A stretch of DNA of 8,307 nucleotides from Acidobacteriaceae bacterium (GCA_003166055.1 PMWR01000491.1:3767-12073), one strand, 5' to 3'; positions 1 through 6,877 are shown, numbered from the stretch's first letter. Numbers and translations are program-made. Notes: generated by a model from the sequence alone, not told the origin.

Positions 1-353
1 CCAGACCGAAGCGCAGCCGTTCGCTCTTCCATCAATACGCGAGCGGCCCGCAATTCGTTCCCAGTTCCTTAATCTCCAGGCTTCAATCACGTTATTCACT
101 GGAATATGCGATTAGCTGAGTATATCCCACCTGCCGATTTTCAATCCCGTTGCCGAATTAAGCAGGTCTGACTCGCTTCGATCCAAACCATGACCATTTC
201 ATCCCGCTTTGTATCAGGGCCTGGCTTCAGCCGGGCCGCAAATCCCCACCAAATAGCGGTCGGGCTTTAGCCCCTGAACCGTCACCTTCAAAAGCCACGC
301 TCCCACTAAACTCGATTACCCTGTTATCAACCCTGATTCCGCCCCTCAATCCC
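1..353. other. Non-coding stretch before truA
   Basis: No convincing gene is seen here. Short open frames enter from the left edge on both strands: one on the plus strand closes at a TAA at 70-72, and one on the minus strand could begin at an ATG at 30-32. These could be the end or the beginning of a neighbouring gene, but too little is visible to choose. The stretch from about 214 to 277 is a palindromic repeat, listed separately. There is no clear Shine-Dalgarno sequence in front of the truA ATG, and I see no promoter good enough to call. Confidence 0.5.
214..277. repeat. Palindromic intergenic repeat (GGCTTCAGCC / GGGCTTTAGCCC)
   Basis: The element is bounded by a perfect 6-bp inverted repeat, TCAGGG at 214-219 and CCCTGA at 272-277. 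Inside are two palindromes. The first, at 218-237, folds as GGCCTGGCT-TC-AGCCGGGCC, a 9-bp stem with one T-G wobble. The second, at 262-273, is GGGCT-TT-AGCCC. Between them lies a spacer rich in A and C. I recall similar 'GGGCTAAAGCCC' elements as frequent intergenic repeats in acidobacterial genomes; that is memory, not a search result. No T-run follows, so it is not a standard intrinsic terminator. Confidence 0.7.
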
Positions 354-1220
354 ATGTCCGATCTCGCCCAACCCGCCCCGCGAACCTTCAAGCTCACCCT
401 CGCCTACGATGGCGCCGATTTCAGCGGTTGGCAGATTCAGCCCGGCGAGCCCACCATCCAGGGTGAACTCCAGGCCGCCCTCGGCCGCGTCACCGGCGAA
501 TCCCCCCTCCCGCAAGGCTCAGGCCGCACTGACGCCGGCGTCCACGCACTCGCCCAGGTCGCAAGTTTCGAACTCCAGGCCAACATCCCCCATGAAAACC
601 TGCTCCGCGCCCTCAACCGCACCCTTCCATCCGCGATCCGAATCATTCATTCTAGAACCGTGCGAAGCACCTTCCACGCCCGCCATTCCGCCCTCGCGAA
701 AACCTATGAATATCGCGTCTTCCGCGAAACCATCTGCCCACCGTTCCTCGCCCGCTACGTCCACGCATGTCCCTGGCCAATGGACGTGGATGCCCTGCAA
801 AGGTCAGCCCACCTCTTCGAAGGCCGGCACAACTTCCTAAGCTTCGCCGCCACCGATCCCGACCTCACCACCCGCACCGCTGATTGCCAACACGAACGTG
901 CCCAGGACACAATCGAGCCCACGGCGCTGTCCCAAACCGCCATCCGCACCATCTACTCCTCCACCTGGGAGCAAAAAGAAACCGAAGCCGGCGCCCTCCT
1001 GGTCTACCGCGTCCGCGGCAGCGGCTTTCTCCACCACATGGTCCGCAACCTCGTTGGAACCATGCTCGACATCGGCCGCGGCCGCATCCCCGTCGACGAA
1101 ATCCCCAAAATCCTCGCCGCCCGCTCCCGCTCCGCCGCCGGCCCCACCGCCCCAGCCCAGGGCCTCTTCCTCCATTCGGTGGAATACCCCACTCAAGAGG
1201 AAAATGATCCCACTGCCTGA
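354..1220 (+). CDS. truA: tRNA pseudouridine synthase A
   Basis: This enzyme converts uridines 38, 39 and 40 in the tRNA anticodon arm to pseudouridine, in the cytoplasm. The 288-residue product is slightly longer than the approximately 270-residue E. coli enzyme. The N-terminal strand reads KLTLAYDGADFSGWQ (residues 13-27). The catalytic motif GSGRTDAGVHA spans residues 55-65, with the nucleophile Asp60. A GSGFLHHMVRNLVG segment near residues 222-235 is the conserved C-terminal TruA motif. The ATG at 354 places the first strand about 12 residues in, as usual, although no Shine-Dalgarno sequence precedes it. Third codon positions are strongly C-biased. The next gene lies 90 nt downstream on the same strand, with no obvious functional link. 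Confidence 0.97.
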   Translation: MSDLAQPAPRTFKLTLAYDGADFSGWQIQPGEPTIQGELQAALGRVTGESPLPQGSGRTDAGVHALAQVASFELQANIPHENLLRALNRTLPSAIRIIHSRTVRSTFHARHSALAKTYEYRVFRETICPPFLARYVHACPWPMDVDALQRSAHLFEGRHNFLSFAATDPDLTTRTADCQHERAQDTIEPTALSQTAIRTIYSSTWEQKETEAGALLVYRVRGSGFLHHMVRNLVGTMLDIGRGRIPVDEIPKILAARSRSAAGPTAPAQGLFLHSVEYPTQEENDPTA

Positions 1221-1282
1221 CTGTCACCTGTTCACTTGTTCACTCCATCACCTGTTCACTGTCATCTGTAATCTGTAACCTG
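1221..1282. repeat. Short degenerate tandem repeats (TGTTCACT / ATCTGTA)
   Basis: The truA-M20 gap is built from short related units. TGTTCACT occurs at 1229, 1237 and 1253, that is, on an 8-nt register with one degenerate unit (1245-1252) between the last two. A 13-bp unit, TCACCTGTTCACT, occurs at 1224 and again at 1248. ATCTGTA is repeated directly in tandem at 1264-1270 and 1271-1277. The pattern looks like replication slippage. No function can be assigned. Confidence 0.65.
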
Positions 1283-1310
1283 CTTCCCCTGCTACCCTTG
1301 AATCCAGACC

Positions 1311-2582
1311 ATGCCCCCCTCCCCGCGCAGCTCGGCCTTCTCACAAGTCACGGCTTTAGCCGCCCAGCGCCCCATCCACGCCGCCTTTGCCTGGCTGCAC
1401 AACAACCCCAAAACCATCCTCGACTGGCAGATCGACCTCGTCTCCATCCCCGCCCCGCCCTTCGGCGAAAAGGCCCGTTCCGAGTGGCTCCTCGCCCGCT
1501 TCACCGAGGCCGGCCTCGCTCAGGTCCATGCCGACACCGTCGGCAACGTCTTCGGCTTCCTGCCCACTCCCAATCTCGACCCCGAAAGCTCCGGCCCGGT
1601 CATCGTCCTCTCCGCTCACCTCGACACCGTCTTCCCCGCCAATACCCCACTGAACCCAGTCGTCAAGCAGGTGAACGGCGCCGCCCGTCTTGAAGCTCCC
1701 GGAGCCTGCGACAACGGTGCCGGGGTCGTTGGCATGCTGGCCATCGCCCATGCGCTCGTCCAGTCCAAAGTTGAACTGCCCGCACACCTCATCCTTCTCG
1801 GCAACGTCGGTGAAGAAGGCGAAGGCGACCTCCGCGGCATCCGTCACCTCTACAACAACAGCCCTCTAGCCGGCCGCATCGCCGCCCACATCGTTCTCGA
1901 CGGCGCCGGAGCCGACTCCGCCGTCACCCAGGCCCTCGGCAGCCGACGTTTTCGGGTCACCATCACCGGCCCCGGCGGCCACAGCTTTACCGAGGCCGGC
2001 AGCCCCAATCCCATCGCCGCACTCGCCTCCGCGCTCGCCGCACTGGACCAGATCCCGCTCCCTCAGGATCCCCGCACTACACTGAACATCGGCACCATCC
2101 ACGGCGGCACCAGCGTCAATTCCATCCCTGAATCCGCCCAGGCTTCCATCGACTTCCGCTCCACCGCCCCCGAGCAGCTCCTGCGCCTTGAAGTCGCCCT
2201 CCATCGCGCCGTTGAAGACTCCGTTGAGCAATCGAACTTCAAGGTCAAGCCTCCCGCCCAACGCAGCCGCGGCCTCCTGACTTTCACCATCTCCAAAATC
2301 GGTGACCGGCCCGCCGCCCAGCTTCCTGCCGATTCCCCCCTCATTGAGACCCTCCGTGCGGTCGACCGCCACCTCGGCTTCCACACCGATCTTCGCCTCG
2401 GTTCCACCGACGCCAACATCCCGCTGTCCCTGGGAATTCCCTCCTTATCCATCGGTGCCGGCGGCGACGGCGGCGGCGCGCACACCCAGGCCGAGTGGTA
2501 TTCCGCCAAAGACCGCGAACTGGGCCTCCGCCGCGTCCTGCTCCTCACCCTCGCCATGTCCGAATGGGCCACCGAACAATAG
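1311..2582 (+). CDS. M20-family zinc metallopeptidase
   Basis: This is a 423-residue hydrolase of the M20 peptidase/deacylase family, which includes PepT, carboxypeptidase G2, ArgE and DapE. It probably cleaves peptide or amide bonds using two zinc ions. The expected ligands are in order: SAHLDT (His103, with catalytic Asp105), CDNGAG (bridging Asp134), GEEGEG (general base Glu168 and ligand Glu169), LDGAGAD (Asp197), and HTQAEW (His391). The lid or dimerisation domain, with ITGPGGHSF and a GGTSVNSIPE segment, lies around residues 215-330. No signal peptide is visible, so it is probably cytoplasmic. The ATG at 1311 has no clear Shine-Dalgarno sequence. The substrate cannot be read from the sequence; a tri- or dipeptidase is the closest guess. 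Confidence 0.9.
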   Translation: MPPSPRSSAFSQVTALAAQRPIHAAFAWLHNNPKTILDWQIDLVSIPAPPFGEKARSEWLLARFTEAGLAQVHADTVGNVFGFLPTPNLDPESSGPVIVLSAHLDTVFPANTPLNPVVKQVNGAARLEAPGACDNGAGVVGMLAIAHALVQSKVELPAHLILLGNVGEEGEGDLRGIRHLYNNSPLAGRIAAHIVLDGAGADSAVTQALGSRRFRVTITGPGGHSFTEAGSPNPIAALASALAALDQIPLPQDPRTTLNIGTIHGGTSVNSIPESAQASIDFRSTAPEQLLRLEVALHRAVEDSVEQSNFKVKPPAQRSRGLLTFTISKIGDRPAAQLPADSPLIETLRAVDRHLGFHTDLRLGSTDANIPLSLGIPSLSIGAGGDGGGAHTQAEWYSAKDRELGLRRVLLLTLAMSEWATEQ

Positions 2583-2615
2583 CTCAAGCACTAGCTCTTC
2601 TCTTTCGGCCCCAAC

Positions 2616-2710
2616 AAAGGTGGGTGCCCCATCCATTCCGCGCGACCGGGGCCCCCACAGACAGGTCTTCGTCTGTGGGGTGGCTGGGCGGAATGGGTGG
2701 GAAAGCACGA
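2616..2710 (+). repeat. Large hairpin repeat (GGTGGGTGCCCC type) abutting a start codon
   Basis: This element fills most of the gap between the M20 and M52 genes. The outer stem pairs 2628-2641 (CCCATCCATTCCGC) with 2688-2701 (GCGGAATGGGTGGG): 14 bp with one G-U wobble. The inner stem pairs CCCCACAGAC (2653-2662) with GTCTGTGGGG (2671-2680) around the 8-nt loop AGGTCTTC. Flanks read AAAGGTGGGTGCCCC on the left and GGTGGGAAAGCACGA on the right. I recall this as a common acidobacterial intergenic repeat in which the inner hairpin varies. It ends on the first base of the downstream ATG, so it would form the 5' leader and ribosome-binding region of that gene. No T-run follows, so it is not a typical terminator. 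Confidence 0.8.
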
Positions 2711-3183
2711 TGCAGACTCAACCCAAATCCCGCGTCCTCATCCTCGCCTGCGGCAACACCCTCCGTAGCGACGACGGCGTCGGCCCCTGGCTAGCCGACT
2801 GGGCCGAACAGCACTTCGCATCTCAACCACAAATCCGCGTAATCTCCCGCCAGCAATGGACCCCCGACCTCGCCGAAGACATCGCCCACGCTGAATCCGT
2901 CCTCTTCATCGACTGCTCAGTCCAATCCGCCCCCGGCTCCATCAAGTTCACCCGCATCGAGCCCTCCGAATCCAGGCAAGGCCTCGCCACCCATCACCAG
3001 GGCGCGCCTGAACTCCTTGCCCTCGCATGCGAACTCTACAGCGCCCAACCCAAAAACGCCCTGCTCCTAACCATCGGCGCCGCCTCAACCGAGTTGGGAG
3101 AAACCCTAAGCACCGCCATAACCGCAGCTCTGCCCCAGGCCTGCAGCCTCCTCGAACGCACCATCCAAGCCTGGTCGCAATAA
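2710..3183 (+). CDS. M52-family (hydrogenase maturation protease-like) protein
   Basis: The 157-residue product resembles the HybD/HycI endopeptidases, which trim the C-terminus of the [NiFe]-hydrogenase large subunit after nickel insertion. The N-terminal motif ILACGNTLRSDDGVG spans residues 11-25 and matches the family's GxGNxLxxDDGxG signature. Three residues align with the HybD nickel-binding set: Asp22 (Glu16 in HybD), Asp68 in LFIDCS (Asp62), and His96 in THHQG (His93). The frame is open far upstream, but the ATG at 2710 gives the normal family N-terminus, and nothing upstream resembles the family. No hydrogenase gene is visible here, so its partner is unknown. The stop lies 6 nt from the stop of the convergent fucosidase gene. 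Confidence 0.82.
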   Translation: MQTQPKSRVLILACGNTLRSDDGVGPWLADWAEQHFASQPQIRVISRQQWTPDLAEDIAHAESVLFIDCSVQSAPGSIKFTRIEPSESRQGLATHHQGAPELLALACELYSAQPKNALLLTIGAASTELGETLSTAITAALPQACSLLERTIQAWSQ

Positions 3184-3189
3184 GCCCGC

Positions 3190-4602
3190 TCATTCCTTCA
3201 AATAACCCGCCAGCTTGAACGAATATGCGTAGTCGCCCTTCAACGCCCCATGCAATACAATTCGCGTCCCATTCGCCTGCACCTTCGCCCCAAGTTCATC
3301 CGAATCGCCCAGTTGCGTAATCGGCACACCCAACTTCGCGGGTAGATCGGGCATCGTAATCGTCCGCCCCTTCGGCTTACCCAGCACGGTCACATACAAA
3401 TCGTGCCCTTTGCGCGTAAACCGCAAATCGTCCCCCTCCGCGCTCTTCCCCGCCGCCTGCGTCCAAGGCGTCGTATCGTAAATCGCCTCCCCATTCTGCT
3501 TCAGCCACGCCCCCAGCGCCTTCAGCCTCTCCATCTGCACCGCCGGAATCGTCCCATCCGCCTCCGGCCCCACATCCAGCAGCAGGTTCCCGTTCTTGCT
3601 CACAATGTCCACCAACAGCGCAATCAACTCGCCCGGCGCAATCGTCTCCGCCTCGCCCTCTGCGCGGTTGTAGCCGAACGACCGCCCCAGCCCGCGATTC
3701 TCCTCCCACTTCTTCGGCGCAATCGCGTCCAGCTTCCGGTACTCCTGCGTGACGAAGTCCGTGTGCTTCACCCCCAGCCGGTCGTCAACCACGCCATCGG
3801 GAACGGCGTTGTAGTAATCCGCCTCCACCTGCAGCGGCCGTCCGCTCTTCGGCCAATCAATGTCGTTCCACAGCAGCGACGGATGATACCGATCGATCAA
3901 TTCATGGATTTGCCTGAAGACATAATCGCCATAAGCCTGGCTCTGCGGCTTGGTCGTCTCGTAGTCGGCGGCCTTTTCGATCGGCCCGAACTTGAACGTC
4001 CAGTCGAACCCGCCCGAGTAGTAGAAGCCCATCCGCATCCCATGCGCCCGCACGGCATTGGTGAGCTCACCCACAATGTCCCGCGTGGCATGGCGCCGGT
4101 CTTCGGCAAGGGTAGGATTCGGCGCCTGGCTCGGCCACATCGAAAAGCCATCGTGGAATTTGGTTGTGAAAACCACATAGCGCGCGCCGGTATCTTGAAA
4201 GATCTTGGCCCAGGAATCGGGATTCCATTGCGCGCTTTCCCGGTCGAAGACCGGAACGAAGTCGTAGTACTTGAATTTGGCCCCGTAGTGCTGGCGATGA
4301 TAGGCCTGCGTCGCCGACCCATCGATCTGCATCACGTTGGAATACCACTCGGCGTACGGGTTGTTGCGGATGAAATCGGTGGAGTCGAAGTCATGATCCG
4401 GGTGCGACAGCGGCGCCCACCCAGGCACGGAATATGGGCCCCAGCACACAAAGATCCCGAATTTCGCCCCCGCATACCACTCCGGCAGCGGATGCTGGTC
4501 CAGCGACTCAGCCGTCGGCTCATACTTGACCGGAGACTGCGCGCCGACCCCACTGCAAAGGAACATCCCCAATCCAGCCCAGATCAACAACCTGCGAATC
4601 AT
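3190..4602 (-). CDS. GH29 alpha-L-fucosidase, divergent copy lacking two substrate-binding His
   Basis: This 470-residue secreted GH29 protein is expected to act on alpha-L-fucosides in the periplasm or outside. I chose the ATG at 4602 over an upstream TTG at 4629 because GAGGAG precedes it and translation then begins directly with a signal peptide (MIRRLLIWAGLGMFLCSGVGAQ). Compared with Thermotoga maritima fucosidase from memory, it keeps the nucleophile Asp247 (LLWND), the acid/base Glu287 (DFVTQEY), Glu85-Trp86, His150, Tyr194, Arg275 and Phe309. Two fucose-binding histidines are changed: His34 becomes Cys53 (FVCWG) and His128 becomes Phe149 (TKFHDGF). Residues 303-396 are identical to those of the upstream paralogue. 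It is last in the operon, 69 nt after that paralogue. Fold assignment is firm; fucosidase activity is uncertain. Confidence 0.9.
   Translation of the reverse strand: MIRRLLIWAGLGMFLCSGVGAQSPVKYEPTAESLDQHPLPEWYAGAKFGIFVCWGPYSVPGWAPLSHPDHDFDSTDFIRNNPYAEWYSNVMQIDGSATQAYHRQHYGAKFKYYDFVPVFDRESAQWNPDSWAKIFQDTGARYVVFTTKFHDGFSMWPSQAPNPTLAEDRRHATRDIVGELTNAVRAHGMRMGFYYSGGFDWTFKFGPIEKAADYETTKPQSQAYGDYVFRQIHELIDRYHPSLLWNDIDWPKSGRPLQVEADYYNAVPDGVVDDRLGVKHTDFVTQEYRKLDAIAPKKWEENRGLGRSFGYNRAEGEAETIAPGELIALLVDIVSKNGNLLLDVGPEADGTIPAVQMERLKALGAWLKQNGEAIYDTTPWTQAAGKSAEGDDLRFTRKGHDLYVTVLGKPKGRTITMPDLPAKLGVPITQLGDSDELGAKVQANGTRIVLHGALKGDYAYSFKLAGYLKE
3415..3696 (-). repeat. Near-identical block shared with 4897-5178 (copy 1)
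   Basis: This 282-bp block inside the downstream fucosidase gene matches 4897-5178 at a constant offset of 1482 nt. By eye there are 5 mismatches, about 98% identity, including at synonymous positions. Beyond 3696 identity falls abruptly to roughly two thirds over the next 90 or so bases. On the other side it falls to about 87% over roughly 110 bases. This fits a gene conversion tract between tandem paralogues. Confidence 0.85.
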
Positions 4603-4612
4603 CTCCGCCCCG

Positions 4613-4618
4613 CTCCTC
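4613..4618 (-). promoter_or_regulatory. Ribosome binding site of the downstream GH29 gene
   Basis: The minus strand reads GAGGAG, 10 nt before the ATG at 4602. It supports that ATG over the TTG at 4629, which would add nine non-hydrophobic residues in front of the signal peptide and would place this motif inside the gene. Confidence 0.65.
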
Positions 4619-4671
4619 AAATTCCCCAAGTGCTTCGCCTTCGATTGTCTCCCGCGATCGATGCCTTCACA

Positions 4672-6099
4672 TCACCGCGCGTACCCGGAGAGTTTGAACG
4701 AGTATGCATACTCCCCCTTCAATTGCGCCGGCAGCAAAATCCGTGTTCCCCCCGCCTGCACCTTCGCCCCAAGTTCATTCACACTGTCTCCAAGCTGCGT
4801 AATCGGCACACCCAACTTCGCGGGTAGATCCGCCATCGTAATTGTCCGCCCCTTCGGCTTCCCGAGCACAGTCACAAACAGATCGTTTCCCCTGCTCGTA
4901 AACCGCAAATCGTCCCCCTCCGCGCTCTTCCCCGCCGCCTGCGTCCAAGGCGTCGTATCGTAAATCGCCTCCCCATTCTGTTTCAGCCAAGCCCCCAGCG
5001 CCTTCAGCCGCTCCATCTGCACCGCCGGAATCGTCCCATCCGCCTCCGGCCCCACATCCAGCAGCAGGTTCCCGTTCTTGCTCACAATATCCACCAGCAG
5101 CGCAATCAACTCGCCCGGCGCAATCGTCTCCGCCTCGCCCTCTGCGCGGTTGTAGCCGAACGACCGCCCCAGCCCGCGGCACTCCTCCCACTTCTTTACG
5201 CTGATCTTGTCCAGCTTCTCGTACTCCGGTGATGTAAAGTCCGAGTGCGCAATCCCAAACCGGTCGTCGATCACCCCATCCGGCACCGCGTTGTAGTAGT
5301 CCGCTTCCACCTCCAGCGCCTTGCCCGTCTTCGGCCAGTCAATGTCGTTCCATAGCAGCATCGGGTGATACTTCGCAATCAGCTCGTGAATCTGCGCATT
5401 GGCATACTTCCCATACGCCTCGCTCTCCGGCTTAACCGCGTCATAATCCGCATTCACCTCGATCGGCCCCGAATTAAACGTCCAGTCGTACCCGCCCGAG
5501 TAGTAAAGCCCCATCTTCAGCCCCTGCTTCGATACCGCCGCCGTCAGGTCTCCCACAATATCTCGCTCCGCGTGCCTCTCGTTCAACGGCAGCGTCGGGC
5601 TGGGATTCGGCGTCGTGCTCGGCCACAGCGTGAATCCCTCATGGTGCTTACTCGTCAGCACAACGTATTTCGCCCCCGCCTCGCGAAACACCGTCGCCCA
5701 CTCATCGGGATTCCACTTTTTGCTTTCTTTGTTAAACGTCTCCGCAAACCGGTAGTAGTCGTGATGCGGCCCATAGTGCTCGCGATCGTAAGCCTCGGTC
5801 GGCGACCCCGGAATCCGCACCGTGTTCAAGTACCACTCCGCATACGGGTCGTACTTGATGTAATCGTTGTTCCCGAAATCATGATCCGGATGGTTCAGCG
5901 GCGCCCACCCCGGCACCGAGTAGAGGCCCCAGTGAATGAAAATCCCCAGCTTCGCCCCCGCATACCACTCCGGCAGCGGATGCTTATCCAGCGACTCGAT
6001 CGTCGGCTCATACTTCACCGGCGCCTGCGCCGCGCACATGCAGCACATCGAAAGAACAATACCTGCAACCCATCCGAAAAGACTTTGCCTACGTAGCAT
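4672..6099 (-). CDS. GH29 alpha-L-fucosidase, canonical copy
   Basis: This 475-residue secreted enzyme should release alpha-linked L-fucose from glycans by retaining hydrolysis. A signal peptide occupies about residues 1-25, ending CAAQA; the cysteines before it do not form a convincing lipobox. The catalytic domain carries the full GH29 set when compared from memory with Thermotoga maritima fucosidase: His56 (FIHWG), Glu88-Trp89, His152-His153 (KHHEGF), Tyr199, Trp250, nucleophile Asp252 (LLWND), Arg280, acid/base Glu292 (TSPEY) and Phe314 (SFGYN). A C-terminal beta domain follows from about residue 395. The acid/base position, 12 residues after the Arg, matches the broad-specificity GH29-A type. 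AAGGGA lies 7 nt before the ATG. It is the middle gene of the operon, 27 nt after the SnoaL-like gene. Confidence 0.95.
   Translation of the reverse strand: MLRRQSLFGWVAGIVLSMCCMCAAQAPVKYEPTIESLDKHPLPEWYAGAKLGIFIHWGLYSVPGWAPLNHPDHDFGNNDYIKYDPYAEWYLNTVRIPGSPTEAYDREHYGPHHDYYRFAETFNKESKKWNPDEWATVFREAGAKYVVLTSKHHEGFTLWPSTTPNPSPTLPLNERHAERDIVGDLTAAVSKQGLKMGLYYSGGYDWTFNSGPIEVNADYDAVKPESEAYGKYANAQIHELIAKYHPMLLWNDIDWPKTGKALEVEADYYNAVPDGVIDDRFGIAHSDFTSPEYEKLDKISVKKWEECRGLGRSFGYNRAEGEAETIAPGELIALLVDIVSKNGNLLLDVGPEADGTIPAVQMERLKALGAWLKQNGEAIYDTTPWTQAAGKSAEGDDLRFTSRGNDLFVTVLGKPKGRTITMADLPAKLGVPITQLGDSVNELGAKVQAGGTRILLPAQLKGEYAYSFKLSGYAR
4897..5178 (-). repeat. Near-identical block shared with 3415-3696 (copy 2)
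   Basis: This is the matching block in the upstream fucosidase gene. The surrounding gene keeps the same base composition throughout. The downstream gene instead changes codon style outside its 3' portion. That makes this copy the more likely donor of the sequence. Confidence 0.8.
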
Positions 6100-6126
6100 C
6101 TCTGCTTCCCTTCTACAAATGCGATC

Positions 6127-6729
6127 TTATCTCTTGGCCGTCGAAAGGCCGTGCCAAATCCTTCGAACGATCCTGTAAACCATCCAGAGAAGGGTTGCCA
6201 ACCCGCACAGAAGCCCGAAGATCTTCCATTTCAACTGCTCCGCAACATGGCGGACGACTCTTAGCATGTCAAACTCGGTCCATTCCTCGCGAACCCTGCC
6301 ATCCACGATGCGCCACACCGTGATGCCTCGCACCTCAAGCTTTGCTCCGGTCGCAGGCAACGGGCTGGCCGCAGCGGTGTTGGTCCCGCGCAGCGTCCAC
6401 ATCACGGTCACCAGGTCGCCCTCGGCCACCATCCGATTCACAGCAATTTTCAAGTCGGGAAGAGCCTGCTTCTCCCAGTGAACCGCCGCCTGATCTTCCT
6501 GCAGACTGAAATTCTTGTGCAATCCATGGTTTACGAAGTTCGGGGCGTAAATCTCGTCCGCAACCTGGAACTTCCCTTGATTAAATATCTCTTCAAAGAC
6601 CCGCCTGGCAACGGCCTTGTTCATCTCCTGCTGCGAAGCAGCCACTGGAAACGCGGGCGTCTGCGCAGGAGCGCTCACCGCGAATGCCGGCGCGCAGGTC
6701 AGGAGCACCAGAGCAATGGTCTTTCTCAT
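6127..6729 (-). CDS. SnoaL-like (ester cyclase-type) protein, secreted and membrane-anchored
   Basis: The 200-residue product has three parts. A signal peptide covers about residues 1-22 (MRKTIALVLLTCAPAFAVSA...). A SnoaL/NTF2-like domain runs from about 35 to 160, with typical features such as RRVFEEIFNQG, YAPNFVNHG, PDLKIAVNRMVAEGD and GITVWRIVDGRV. A hydrophobic helix at about 169-187 is followed by a basic tail (RIVRRIWHGLSTAKR). The predicted topology is a periplasmic domain held by a C-terminal anchor with the tail inside. SnoaL relatives include polyketide ring cyclases and many proteins of unknown function; no substrate can be assigned here. A strong AAGGAGG lies 6 nt before the ATG. 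It is first in the operon with the two fucosidases. The family call is fairly sure; the role is unknown. Confidence 0.8.
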   Translation of the reverse strand: MRKTIALVLLTCAPAFAVSAPAQTPAFPVAASQQEMNKAVARRVFEEIFNQGKFQVADEIYAPNFVNHGLHKNFSLQEDQAAVHWEKQALPDLKIAVNRMVAEGDLVTVMWTLRGTNTAAASPLPATGAKLEVRGITVWRIVDGRVREEWTEFDMLRVVRHVAEQLKWKIFGLLCGLATLLWMVYRIVRRIWHGLSTAKR

Positions 6730-6877
6730 GGACTTCCTCCTTGCTGAAACGCCTCTCAGGCCACCCAGCCCGCGCTTCGGAACAATCCCGCCCCGCTCGG
6801 TGTCTAATTGAAGAGCACCGGCTCAAACGGCAAGACTCAGGCTGGACTCGCCAGTATACGCTCCAAACTGAACGCTG

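Noticed and set aside
1..72. A partial gene at the left edge on either strand
   Set aside because: Open frames exist on both strands for about 70 nt, but there is no ribosome binding site or recognisable protein segment to choose between them.
2302..2709. N-terminal extension of the M52 open frame back to 2302
   Set aside because: It overlaps the end of the M20 gene and the hairpin repeat, is Pro/Ser-rich, and would displace the normal family N-terminus by 136 residues.
2616..2710. Reading the hairpin as an intrinsic terminator of the M20 gene
   Set aside because: The stem is strong, but no run of T follows either arm, and the downstream start codon abuts the element.
3403..4827. A 474-codon open frame on the plus strand opposite the downstream fucosidase gene
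   Set aside because: It is an antisense shadow. Its product is Arg/Pro-rich with no recognisable domain, while the minus strand encodes a clear GH29 enzyme with signal peptide and ribosome binding site.
5365..6096. A 243-codon open frame on the plus strand opposite the canonical fucosidase gene
   Set aside because: It has the same Arg/Pro-rich low-complexity composition and no family features; it arises from the GC-rich codon pattern of the real gene.
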